Assembly (NCBI GenBank): GCA_947095535.1
Contig: OX352774.1
Coordinates: 266,015,843-266,079,842, forward strand
Length of the DNA: 64,000 nucleotides
Origin: Poecilobothrus nobilitatus
Taxonomy: Eukaryota; Arthropoda; Insecta; Diptera; Dolichopodidae
Reading direction: 5' to 3'
Position numbers and translations under genes: made by a program. Below the pieces are notes generated by a model. That model worked only from the letters and a program-made list of their open reading frames with translations, was not told the DNA's origin and did not search any database. How positions within the stretch are numbered: the first letter of the stretch is position 1; every line of letters starts with the position of its first letter. This document shows, piece by piece, positions 24,201 through 34,960 of the stretch.

Positions 24201-24443
24201 AAAGGTAATTTTGTTTAATTAAAAAGGTAATTTTAATTAAAATTTTAACAATCAGTTCAATTTTTAACTTTTTTTGATAATATACAAATAATTATTTTTT
24301 ACTATATTATTATTTTTTCATTAATTTTATCATCCACTAAAAAAAAATAAATTGAACAGTGCAGCAATTTAATGATAAAAATTAAAAAAACAAATAATTA
24401 TTTTGTAATTTTAACAAAATTTTAAATAGAATAAAGCAAACAC

Positions 24444-26811
24444 TTTTTATACCCTACACCTAAAGTATAGGGTATATTAACTTTGGTATGGTGTTTGTAA
24501 CCACCAAAAGGAAGCGAGTTAGGTATAGACATGTATATATATTCTGAATCAGGATCACCGCCGGAGTCGATTTAGCGATGTCCGTCCGTCCGTCCGTCCG
24601 TCCGTCCGTACGCACGATAACTCAAAAAATAATGATGCTATCTTGATGAAATTTATATAGTAGGTTACTAATTACGAAAGAAAGGCTAAGTTCGAATCTG
24701 GACAAAATCCGTCCATGGGTTCGGATTCTGGAAGCTTCCGAATGATTCCGGCTTTTGGAGATAATCTCCGCAAACGAGATTATCTCCAAAAGCAACAAAG
24801 ATAGAACCTTCAAATTTTGTACAATGATGTTTCTTCCCGTTCGATTTATGTCTCTGAAATTTAAGAGGATTTGGTCCATGGGTTTGGGTTTTGGAAGCTT
24901 CCGAACGAGCACCAGAGCAAATGAGATTATTTCCAAAACCAACAAAGATAGAACCTTTAAATTTTGTACAATGATGTTCTTTCCCGTTCGATTTATGTCT
25001 CTGAAATTTAAGAGGATTTGGTCCATGGGTTCTGGATTTGGAAGCTTCCGAACGAGCCCCAGAGCAAATGAGATTATCTCCAAAACCAATAAAGATATAA
25101 CCTTTACTTTTGGCATAATGGTGTTCTTTCATGTACGATTTAGGCCTCTGAAATTTAGGAGAATTTGGTCCATGGGTTTGGATTTGGAAGCTTCCGAACG
25201 AGCACCAGAGCAAATGAGATTATCTCCAAAACCAACAAAGATATAACCTTTAAATTTGGCAGGGTGGTGTTCTTTCATGTTTTATTTAAGTCTCTGAAAT
25301 GTGAGAAGATTTGGTCCATGGGTTCGGGTTTTGGAAACTTCCGAACGAGCCCCAGAGCAAACGAGATTATCTCCAAAACCAATAAAGATAGAACCTTTAA
25401 ATTTTTTATAATGATGTTTCTTCCAATTTGATTTATGTCTCTAAAATTTAAGAGGATGTGGTCCATGGGTTTGGATTTTGGAAGCTTCCGAACGAGACCC
25501 AGAGCAAATGAGATTATCTCCAAAAACAACAAATATATACAACCTTTAAATTTGGCCGAATGGTGTTTTTTCATGTTTGATTTAACTCTCTGAAATTTGA
25601 GAGGATTTGGCCATGGGTTTAACTTTGAAAGAATTTGAACCGTGGATTCGAATTTTGGAAGCTTCCGAACGAGCCGCAGAGCAAATGAGATTATATCCAA
25701 TACGAACAAAGGTAGAACCTTTGAATTTGGTACAATGGTGTTCTTTCGTGTTTGATTTATGTCTCTGAAATTTAAGAGGATTTGGTCCATGGGTTTGGTT
25801 TTGGAAGCTTCCGAACGAGCACCAGAGCAAATGAGATTATCTCCAAAACCAACAAAGATATAACCTTTAAATTTGGCAGGGTGGTGTTCTTTCATGTTTT
25901 ATTTAAGTCTCTGAAATGTGAGAAGATTTGGTCCATGGGTTCGGGTTTTGGAAACTTCCGAAAGAGCCCCAGAGCAAACGAGATTATCTCCAAAACCAAT
26001 AAAGATAGAACCTTTAAATTTTTTATAATGATGTTTCTTCCAGTTTGATTTATGTCTCTAAAATTTAAGAGGATGTGGTCCATGGGTTTGGATTTTGGAA
26101 GCTTCCGAACGAGCCCCAGAGCAAATGAGATTATCTCCAAAAACAACAAATATATAACCTTTACTTTTGGCATAATGGTGTTCTTTCATGTATGATTTAG
26201 GCCTCTGAAATTTGAGAGGATTTGGTCCTTGGGTTCGGATTTTGAAAGCTTCCGGACGAGCCCTAGAGCAAACGAGTATATCTCCACAACCAACAAAGAT
26301 AGAACTTTTATTTTTAGTACAAAGGTGTTCTGTTATGTTTCCTTTTCTGTAAAATTGGAAACTGACATTTGAAAGAATTTGAACCATGGGTTCGTATTTT
26401 GGAAACTTCCGGACGAGCACAAGAGCAACGAGCATATCTCCAAAACCAACAAAAGTAGAACCTTTAAATTTAATAGAATGGTGAAGTTTTGCCAGAAGTT
26501 TTCTTTATGTTCCTGAGATGGATTCGATGAATTGGAGTGGCAATTCGGGTAGCTGACACAAACATCCCAAGGACTACCAATCTCCGAAAATAATTAAGAT
26601 AGAAACTTAAAATTTTATACAAGGGTGTCAAGCATATCCCAAGCGGATGTCTCTTTTACGTTCTTGAAATTCGAGTTGAATAAGACAGAAAAGGGAAGAA
26701 GTTCAAGCAGCTGCCAAAAACACTTATGGATTGTTAATTTAATTCGAATTATTCAGGTGTAGGGTATTAATAAGTCGGTTGCATCGACTTACTGTTACAT
26801 TTACTTGTTTT
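24444..26811 (+). mobile_element. DINE-1-like element D3 carrying a satellite-like array
   Basis: The 5' terminus ATACCCTACACCT (24449-24461) forms a hairpin with AGGGTAT (24470). An ATATTCTGAATCAGGATCAC-type segment, GAGTCGATTTAGCGATGTCC and seven GTCC units follow, all of which resemble the 5' region of DINE-1/INE-1. The inverted terminus AGGTGTAGGGTAT is at 26755-26767, then a hairpin AAGTCG/CGACTT (26772-26790) and the end ACTTGTTTTT. The interior is a 147-bp tandem array. Confidence 0.85.
24713..26480. repeat. Twelve-unit tandem array, ~147-bp period
   Basis: The landmark CCATGGG (or CCTTGGG) recurs at 24713, 24876, 25023, 25170, 25316, 25463, 25611, 25787, 25933, 26080, 26227 and 26384. 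Most spacings are 146-148 bp; exceptions are 163, 176 and 157. Units starting 25170, 25316 and 25463 are nearly identical to those at 25787, 25933 and 26080. Because 147 is a multiple of three, several frames stay open on both strands (up to about 200 codons); this is a repeat effect, not evidence of a gene. Confidence 0.93.
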
Positions 26812-27045
26812 TCTTACATTTTTAACGAATTTGTAATGTAACAAAATTTTCATAGGTGTGAAGGGAAAGAGTATAAGGGTATAAGTATAATAAAAATGTA
26901 TTAATATCTTGTTTAATGCACTAATATAGTTTTTAATGCATTAAAAATGTAATTTAATTTACATTTTTTCATTTTTTTTTTAATTTACATTTTTATATGA
27001 CATTTGCGAAATATATCGCGAACTTCTTCCGGTAATATTTTTCTA

Positions 27046-28222
27046 GTTTTTATCACATTTCCAAAAAAATTTTTTAAAAAATGTGCCTATATTAGTTTCA
27101 CTTTGTTCGTCCCCCTGTCCGCCTGTTTATAAAACTTCTACACCGTTAAAGATAGAGAAAAAGAATTTTAAACATGGATAGGTCTCATAAAAATTAATTT
27201 TGTAGAACAACTTTACCTTGTAGCGCCATCCATTACGCAGCTGCAGCCCCTTCAACTTTGAAAAAGCTCTCCAACTTTGGAAAATATATTTTTAAATGCG
27301 TATATCTTATGTTCTACTTAACATTTTTTCAATCTGAAAACGCCATTCGATAGACATTTTTAAAAAAAAAGACATAATGTAAATGATAGACATAATGTAA
27401 AAAAAGGAAGTTACCTTTCCTTTTTTTACATTTTCACTAATATCAAAATTATACAATTTTTTAAAATTTACTATTTGAATTTACCGTTATGTGAAAACCA
27501 AATTTTGCTTGATTTTTCTACCTTCGTAACTCCGGCACGCTTCTAGATAGGGACTTGAAATTTTAAGGTAAGAAAGAACTTCAAGAATTAGTATAAGTTT
27601 TCTTACAAATTCTTTTCTTTCTTTCTTTTTTGGACCACCCCATATTTATGAGCTATTAGAGCTCAAAAATTTAAAATTTGCTATTTTAAATAACTGTAAC
27701 TTAGGCACCTATACATATTTTTCTTTGGCGAGGGATAAAAATTAAAGTTCCAGTAATATAGTTTTATGTGTCTTAATGGTTTCTTTTAGTTATATAGGGT
27801 TCCACAGTTACACCTCCTCAAAATTGTAAAAAAGCCGTTTTTTTCAGATGTATATATCTCAGGATATGCGTAATAGCTTTACAACCTGAAAACGCTATAA
27901 GAAATTTTCTTATCTCTATAAAATAATATCAAAATTATGCAATATTTTGTAATTTACTATATATTTAAATCTACTGTTATGTAAAAACCAAATTTCGTTT
28001 TTCATAACTCCGACATGCTTTTAGATAATAATTTAAAATTTGAAACAGGAAAATGTGTTAACGGCTTTTCTTAGTTATATAGGGTTCCGGGCTTACAGAC
28101 CCTTAAAATTACAAAAAAAACTTCTTTTTTCACATTTTTGTTATATGAGATTTTCAAATTTTGGTGCAAGTCACAATTCTAAGCAATTTGCATTTTTGAT
28201 TTACATTCTACCGTTGTTTGCC
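27046..28222 (+). mobile_element. S-family DINE-like element, copy S2, with internal duplication
   Basis: It starts with CACATTTCC...AAATGTG (27054-27085 hairpin) and the AAACTTCTACACCGTTAAAGAT segment seen in S1, and has the module CCATTACGCAGCTGCAGC (near 27230). Part of the core occurs twice: TTAGTTATATAGGGTTCC is at about 27786 and 28072, and AACGC follows CTGAAAAC near 27340 and 27888. The 3' end (CACAATTCTAAGC to TACATTCTACCGTTGTTT) matches S1 but has lost the GGAAATGTGC block. Confidence 0.7.
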
Positions 28223-28329
28223 GTTGCTTTACAGGTGTGGTGTGTCACTGCAGCTATTTTTATTTATTAAGAATTTGTTTTTATATAAATTCATATCATA
28301 AAAAATTAAATTAAAATTTTATAACTTTA

Positions 28330-28690
28330 TTATTCATCACTCTTGCTGCTTAGAACAACTATTTTTTACTGCTTAGCACGTATTTTTTATTTAACTATGT
28401 CTTTATTTACACTACCTGAACTTTCTTCATTAACACTTTTTTTTGCAATTTTCATAAAATCTGTAATTTTTGTTGGATCGCATTTACAAAAAATTGTTCT
28501 AATTTTTGGCCTATATCTAAACCGTCTTTTAGTGTTTTTAATGTTAAACTTTTAATTTAACAATTTTTGTTATCATTATTGTCTTCACGGTTATAATTTC
28601 CATACAATCTTTAATCGAAAACTCTTTCGAAGCTGTTTGCGCATCAATTGATTTTGAATCAGTTAAGTCTCTAATTTAAATAGTGTTCCC
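28330..28690 (-). other. Possible decayed coding sequence of unknown origin
   Basis: On the minus strand, blocks such as DSKSIDAQTASKEFSIKDCM and RFRYRPKIRTIFCKCDPTKI can be read in different frames, with a more balanced codon composition than the flanks. They do not join into one frame and match no family I can name. It lies between an S element and LINE L-B and could be the remnant of another mobile element. Confidence 0.2.
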
Positions 28691-28927
28691 AAAGTAAGTC
28701 ATTAAAAAATTTCTAAATCAATGTTTTTTTGAGTAAAACGAAGTTTTTTGCAAGAAACCGTGTTATACCAAATTGGTAGCAATTTGTTTCGTCGTGTTAA
28801 AGTGAAACGTGTTACAGAAAACCGTGAGAGGGAAACCATGTCCTGTCTCTTTTATAAGTAGTTGACAGTTTTATAATTTGCATTAAAAATGTAAAAAACA
28901 AGAAGTGTCATATAGGTTTAAACTGAT

Positions 28928-30255
28928 AAAGTCAAAGGTAATGGAGAAAATAGTGAACCAAAAGCTTCTGAAATACCTGGATCACAAAGGTTTGCTTCAT
29001 GATCGTCAATACGGGTTCAGAGCCCGTCGTTCAACCGGTGATCTCATCACTTACCTTTGTGAAAAGCTAAGCATCAACCTTCACCATTCTGGTGAGTCTG
29101 ATGTTGTGGCTCTTGATATTTCTAAGGCTTTCGATCGAGTTTCGCAGGATGCTCTATTGGCAAAGTGCAAAGCATTAGGTCTAGGCAGGGTCTTTCTAAA
29201 ATGGATTGAAGATTTCCTTTCGAATCGCACGATTCGTGTACTGGTCGATGGATATTCATGTGACAAATTCAAAATAAATGCTGCTGTCCCCCAGGGATCA
29301 GTTTTATTCCCAACTCTCTTCTTAATATTTATCAATGACCTACTCTCATTAACCTCCAATCCGATCCATAGTTTCGCAGATGACAGCACCCTTGTAGCTT
29401 CCTATGAATTTCATAGCCGCTGTAACATTAATCATCAGATTAATACAACAGCAAAAAATTTCACTATTAGTGAGCTAAATAACGATTTAACAAAAATTCA
29501 AAAATGGGGTGAAGTCAATAGAGTTGAGTTCAACACCAAAAAAACACAATGCAGTCTGATCTCGCGGAAAATAGATACTACCGTTCCTAACCTATTTCAG
29601 GGAGAAGTCTTGCAGCATTCAACGGATTTAAACATGCTGGGCGTCGGGTTAAACCAGAAATTGACCTGGTCAAATCATATTTTTGGTACAGCTAAGGATG
29701 CAGCTAAATGTTTAGGTTTTTTGTATCGCTGCAAAACTTACCTTTCCGCATCTGATCTTCTCAATATCTATAAGGCGAAAAATGGAGTATAATGCACACA
29801 TTTGGGCTGCAGGGCCTCGAACAGCACTGGGTTATTTAGATAATGTGCAAAACAGAGCTATTCGTTTAATCAACGACTCCGGTATAACTTCTATGATCAC
29901 TTCACTCAGCCATCGTCGCACAGTTGGGTCACTGACCTTGTTTTATAGGTATCTCGTAGGGATTAACACTTGTTCCAAAGAAATTAAACAAATAATGCCT
30001 CCACTCAAAGTTTTCCAACGAGAAACAAGGAGGGCAACAGATGCTCATCCCTACCATGTTGAGTTATCAAGATGGCGAAATACAGCCTATGGAAATTCGT
30101 TTGTCATGCGCACGTCCCGTTTGTGGAACCATATACCATCGCATGTGTTCCCTAAGGTTGGTAATTCATATGTGTACGATTTACTTAAGTTTAAGAAGAA
30201 CATTAACATCTTTCTTCAAAATGCCCCTCCAAATTTTCCTACCTATCCCTCATAA
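28928..30255 (+). pseudogene. Reverse transcriptase ORF of LINE L-B, truncated and frameshifted
   Basis: The first frame runs to 29792 (about 287 element-derived codons). It has motif A (VALDISKAFDRV, near 29110), motif B (AVPQGSVL, near 29287), an intact FADD catalytic box (near 29373) and the thumb (LGVGLNQKLTWSNHI). A small deletion at about 29778 removes the TYIRP codons found in the sister copy (43127-43938) and shifts the frame. The second frame (29782-30255) holds the conserved C-terminal region (QNRAIRLIND, YRYLVGI, PLKVFQRETRRA, SRLWNHIPSHVF). The ATG at 28905 lies in flanking DNA, so it is not a true start. The style fits the jockey/CR1 group. It cannot retrotranspose on its own. 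Confidence 0.92.
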
Positions 30256-30479
30256 TCCAGATTTCCCAATGCCAATTTCCTCAATTATCCTTCCCACATC
30301 CCTATCCCCAAAACCAAAATGTACATTCGTATTAAAGGTTCCATCCTAAAGTTTGGTTTTAAAAGGGGGTTGGTTTTGGTTGGTTAAAGCCCAACACTAC
30401 CTTCAGGAAGCACGTGCAGTTCCTCTAGGTGACTTTCGAGTTTTCCACCAACCCTCGTACAAAAAAAAAAAAAAAAAAA
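28928..30479 (+). mobile_element. 5'-truncated LINE, L-B copy 1, with target-site duplication
   Basis: The element runs from within the reverse transcriptase to a 19-base poly(A) at 30461-30479. It is flanked by TAGGTTTAAACTGAT (28913-28927) and TAGACTTAAACTGAT (30480-30494), a 15-bp target duplication with two mismatches. Truncation at the 5' end is typical of incomplete reverse transcription. A ~200-bp 3' UTR ends in CCACCAACCCTCGTAC before the tail. Confidence 0.92.
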
Positions 30480-30495
30480 TAGACTTAAACTGATC

Positions 30496-32060
30496 TGGTT
30501 GAAGAATAACTAATACCTATACATGCTTTTGTTTATTTTAAAAATTAATTATAAAAATTAATTATAAAAAATAAAAATTTCATCAAATCTCAATATTACC
30601 ATTATGTTATATTGTTATTATTACTCTGGTAACACTTATCTATTTCCAATATAAATTAAACGTTTAAGATTTTATTATTATTTTGATGATATATTTATTT
30701 AGAATTTCAGGTATTTTCTACAAATTAAATTTAATAATTCCCTCAATTTGACATATTATATTATAAAATTGTTTGTTTTTTACAAATTTAAAAATTTTTA
30801 TTTATATTTTGGTTTTATTTAAAATCCATTTCATTGAAAAATTTTCCAACTTTTATTTATTTGATATTAAAAGAAATAAAAATAAATTCCTTATCAAATT
30901 ACAAACCAAAGAAAAATTAGACAAAAATAATATACCAAATTAAACAAACAAAATGAAATTGTAATAAATATTCTTTTAAAATCCTTTCTACTTCATAAAT
31001 CCTGTGTTATCCCTGTGTTTTTCAATTTATAAACAAAAGTTACAGATTATTTTTGTTTTTGTTTTTTTTTTATTTTTATTACAAAAAGTCCTTGTCCTCC
31101 TGCATCCAATCTCCAATCATTTGCAATATTATTGATACAAATAAATAAAATATTAAACTGTAGTAAATTAAAAATAAAAATATAAAACGAAAAAAATAAT
31201 AAAATGAAAATTCTTTCGCTTTTTATTTAAAAAAAAAAAATAGAAGAATTTATAAAAAAAGAAAAAACCATTATACAAGAAAACTAATTTCAATATGAAA
31301 AGCCTCAAAAAATACTTTCTCAATATAATTTTTTTTTTTTTTTATTTTTAAGAATTTTTTTTATGATATTGTAATAAATTTTAAATTTAATACCTTATAT
31401 TAAGAAACAAATATTCATATTTATGCATGTAAATTTTTATACAAATGGAACAATTGAGTTTTGCGTAAAAGGCAAGAAAATTTTGTAAAAAAAGGAGGAG
31501 AGAGTATTAAAAATAATGTAATATTGGAAAAAAAAATTTTTACCTAAAAAAAAATGTAATGCATATGAATAGCATTATTTAAGACCATAAGTAAAATAAT
31601 ATGTACAAATGTATGTGGTTGCATAATATATATACGTATAGTTAACTTGAAAATTTTTTGTAATTGAAACATTACCTCACTAGATGAATATAACTAAACA
31701 CAAACATTTAAAATGAATAAAAGAAAATTTAATATAAAATTTTTCAAGTCAAACTTGTTAACGTTATTAGGGTAAAAAGTGCAAATTGTATCTATATGGA
31801 AAATGTTAAAATATTTGTAATTTTTAACACCTTTTTAAGATGAATTTAATAATTAAATCTTAAATCGTTTGTAGATTTTTGCATTTTTATTAATCTTGAT
31901 TATTTAAGTACGACTATTTGCTTTTGTACGAAAAATTATTGTGACCTGTCTGGAATATTCTGTAACACGCTTTAGTCTATTCTATAATTGCAATTAAACC
32001 TTCAAAGGGATTCCTATAAGATTGTTGCACTTATTTAGGATACAGTACATTGGTTTCTAA
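30496..32060. other. AT-rich DNA, no gene seen
   Basis: Homopolymer A and T runs and short simple repeats only. If the minus-strand exon at 33266-33345 is real, part of this could be its 3' UTR or downstream DNA. Confidence 0.45.
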
Positions 32061-32067
32061 CCTAATG

Positions 32068-32186
32068 ATTGGTCTAAAAAGGAGGTGATGTTTAGTTGAT
32101 TAAAATCCAACACTATTAAAAAGAATACGCGTGTTGATCTCATTGATGTTTTTCAAGATTCCCACCTACCCTCGCCAAAAAAAAAC
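32068..32186 (+). mobile_element. LINE L-B family 3'-UTR fragment
   Basis: AAAAAGGAGGTGATGTTTAGTTGATTAAAATCC-type sequence, then TTCCCACCTACCCTCG and an A run, matches the 3' UTR at 30361-30479 and the inverse of 43127-43260. All coding sequence is missing, so this is an extreme 5' truncation. Confidence 0.75.
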
Positions 32187-33265
32187 AAATAAATTAAATT
32201 TTTCTTATAAATGCAAAATTATTTCATAATTTTCTCTTATTAATTCATTAACTTTCTGAGTTTAGCAGAATACAAAATTACCTTCGTCATTAAAACATTT
32301 TTATCGTATTGCTAAAAAGTATTTAACATTTTTTTAGTTTCACTCATTTAGATTTTTAGATTCGATAAATAATTTGTATTCTAATAACTATAATAGATAA
32401 TTCTGCTTTTGTGTGGCAGAGCAAAGTCTGCAAGCACGAAAAAAAGATTTTCATATTTCAAAAATTAAAAAAAATAAAACAGATAGACAGATAAAAAAAA
32501 ATTTTTTAAAAAGTCTCATCAACTAAATATATAAAACAAGTTTCAAAAAAGCAAATAAATGTTTATTTAAACTCAGATTTCATATGAGGAAAAAAAAAAT
32601 AAACTAAGCAATTGATAGTAGTGTTACGGAAGTGAAAGGATTTTTTTATAAAAAGCTACGTACCTTTACATGTATAATTGGTAATGGTGAATAAAATGCA
32701 CAATCTAGTGTAACAAATTTTCCAAAAAATAATAAAATTAAAAAACATAGAGGGGCACCCAAAAAAAATATTCATTCAAAAATTCCTTTCTATAATAATA
32801 AAATGAATTTTTAAATATGTATATGAAAAGTAAATACTGCTGCATAAATGTATTAAAAGGTAAAAACCAGGATATTTTGCAACATAAAAAAAAAAAATTG
32901 AATAAAAAATGATTTAGGAAAAAGTCATGTTTCTTGCATATTAATGTACATATATCTAATATATTAAATATATATACATATGTATATTGTATGTATATTT
33001 ATATACATATATAATTGAATAATATTAACTAAAAATTGTCCTTTTTATTTAATATTGCACAGTTACTGGTATGAAAATTTAAAAAAAAAAAGAAGCAAAT
33101 TTATTTATAAAATTGAATTTTATGAGATTTTTCTCTGTAAATTGTATTTTTTTTTTAAATGCCAAATAAATATTTAAAGGATCAAATTACGACCCCTATA
33201 TTAGCAAAAATAAGAAGAAATTTTTTTTAATTTTATTTTCAATTATTTTATTTTTCCTTTTATAA
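32187..33265. other. AT-rich DNA; possible 3' UTR of the 33266-33345 exon
   Basis: Contains AATAAA motifs on the minus strand and no ORF of note. Nothing else is seen. Confidence 0.3.
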
Positions 33266-33345
33266 TTATTGTTGCTGTTGCTGTGGCTGTGGCTGTGCTG
33301 TTCCTTTTCTATAATTGTTATTAGTGTTATAGGAAGGCTCAGGTG
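33266..33345 (-). CDS. Candidate terminal coding exon (glutamine-rich C-terminus), unknown gene
   Basis: On the minus strand a good acceptor (pyrimidine tract CATTTCTTTTTTACAG) is followed by 80 bases that read, in the second phase, PEPSYNTNNNYRKGTAQPQP, five glutamines and a TAA stop at 33268-33266. The exon is richer in G+C than its flanks and uses CAG/CAA runs (opa-type), common in fly proteins. This would be the last coding exon, with its 3' UTR toward lower coordinates and other exons above 33345. I find no partner exon in the window and do not recognise the protein. A chance CAG repeat after a fortuitous splice site is the alternative. Confidence 0.4.
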
Positions 33346-34255
33346 CTGTAAAAAAGAAATGGTTTTATTTTTATTTTTACATATTCAATTTGTTTATAAC
33401 TGTTAACCAAATAATAACAGATCTGAGGGCATAAAATAAACTTTTCTAAAGCATTCATTTAGTCCTTTTTTATGACATTTCAATTTGTTGTTTTTGCCTT
33501 TTTTTTATTGTGTTTTTCTTCATTAATTTTGTTTTTATTGAAAAACAATTCAAAAATTTTTATTTTTTAAATTCGGAGATTTACGTACTGTAATTTATTG
33601 GTATTGAAATTATTAACCCAATAAATGAAGTTATATGTGAGTATACAGAAAGGAACCATATTATAGCAAGGTATGCTTAAATTGATAATGGTATTAATTT
33701 AAATTTAGGTTAGGTTTAATTTGTTAATTTTATGTAACAAAGATTTGAAATTTTTTAATATTTATAGTAAGACATAAAGATAAGAATAACTGGCAACAAC
33801 CTGATGCTTGAGAATGGTAACTTATAGAAATGCTATCTGAATGAATGTCGAACAACTTATATCACAACACATAAAGGGAAAAATATGAAGTTAGCTATAT
33901 GTATAGGGTACGGATTTTTATTGATGCTTTGTTTTTTTGATAAACTTTAACTGTATTACATACGATGAATGCATTATTCTTGTTAAATTAAATACAAAAT
34001 TAAAAATGTACACTTTACATGTTTTGAGAAAATGTAGTACCCTAACTAAAAAGACATTTAATTAATATGCATTTATAAATATGTATACCAAAATTCATTA
34101 TAATAAAACTTTTATTCTTTATAACACTTAAACTTTTCCAACTTATTGTTTTGTGAATATTTTTAGCAGCATTTGATTTCATTTTAACATAAATTTTTAA
34201 ACTTTTATTTGAATTTATGTAAGATTTTAAAAAATTCGACTTTTTAAAGATTAAG
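33346..34255. other. AT-rich DNA, possible intron, no gene seen
   Basis: No element ends or domain-bearing ORF. A minus-strand frame at 34042-34383 of 113 codons has no motif I recognise. Confidence 0.4.
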
Positions 34256-34830
34256 GGTAAGTTCATATGGGATGCATGCATCCAGATGCAAAAATTATTT
34301 CGGTTACATTTCGTGTATTCTTCGGTAATATTAACGAATATTTTGCATCCATTATGCATAATTGCATTGTTCGCGGGCTGCAAAACGACGACATTTTTTA
34401 TTTTGAAAGTTTTATTTGAAAGTACCTAGTAGGCTAAGTAAAGTATGTGTATATTGTTTTGACATTTGATGAAAACATTTTTTATTTACAAAATACAAAA
34501 TAGTTAAACCAGAGAAAATTGTCATTTTTTTTTGAACGAACAAATTTTAATTAATATTATAAATATAATTTTTTAATATACATATAAAATTAATTAATAA
34601 AATTATAATAAAATTAATTATTAAAATTATGTATATCCATTTTCAAAATATTTAACGTTTACAATTTTTGGCGTTTGATTTTACCTCTGTATTTGACGTT
34701 AAAACAAACTTGCATCTTGTATGCTTCTTATAGAGGATGCAAAAAATTTTGCATCTAAAATGGACGAAAGGGAGAGCATGTCATGAATATGATATATATT
34801 TTCAACCAATCAAATTTTTGCATCAAAAAT
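34256..34830. repeat. Cluster of GATGCA/TGCATC motifs and palindromes
   Basis: Motifs include the 14-bp palindrome GGATGCATGCATCC (near 34269), GATGCAAAA (34283), TTTTGCATCC (near 34343), TTGCATC (near 34712), GATGCAAAAAATTTTGCATC (near 34735) and TTTGCATC (near 34818). No terminal repeats were found that would mark it as one element. Confidence 0.5.
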
Positions 34831-34960
34831 AAGTAAATAAAATTATTTGTATATAGTTCGTTTATCATATTATATGACGTAATAGATGTCACTCAAATAG
34901 CATAAAAATATTTCTGTTCTATAATTATTTCTTATTGTATCAACATTCAATGCTTTGCTT

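Noticed and set aside
24622..26435. Overlapping long reading frames on both strands (up to about 206 codons)
   Set aside because: They lie in the 147-bp tandem array; a period divisible by three keeps several frames open, and both strands are equally open. No domain or start context supports a protein.
29081..29389. 102-codon minus-strand frame
   Set aside because: It is the antisense shadow of the LINE L-B reverse transcriptase.
34042..34383. 113-codon minus-strand frame
   Set aside because: No domain recognised; it overlaps the GATGCA palindrome cluster, and its composition follows the base composition.
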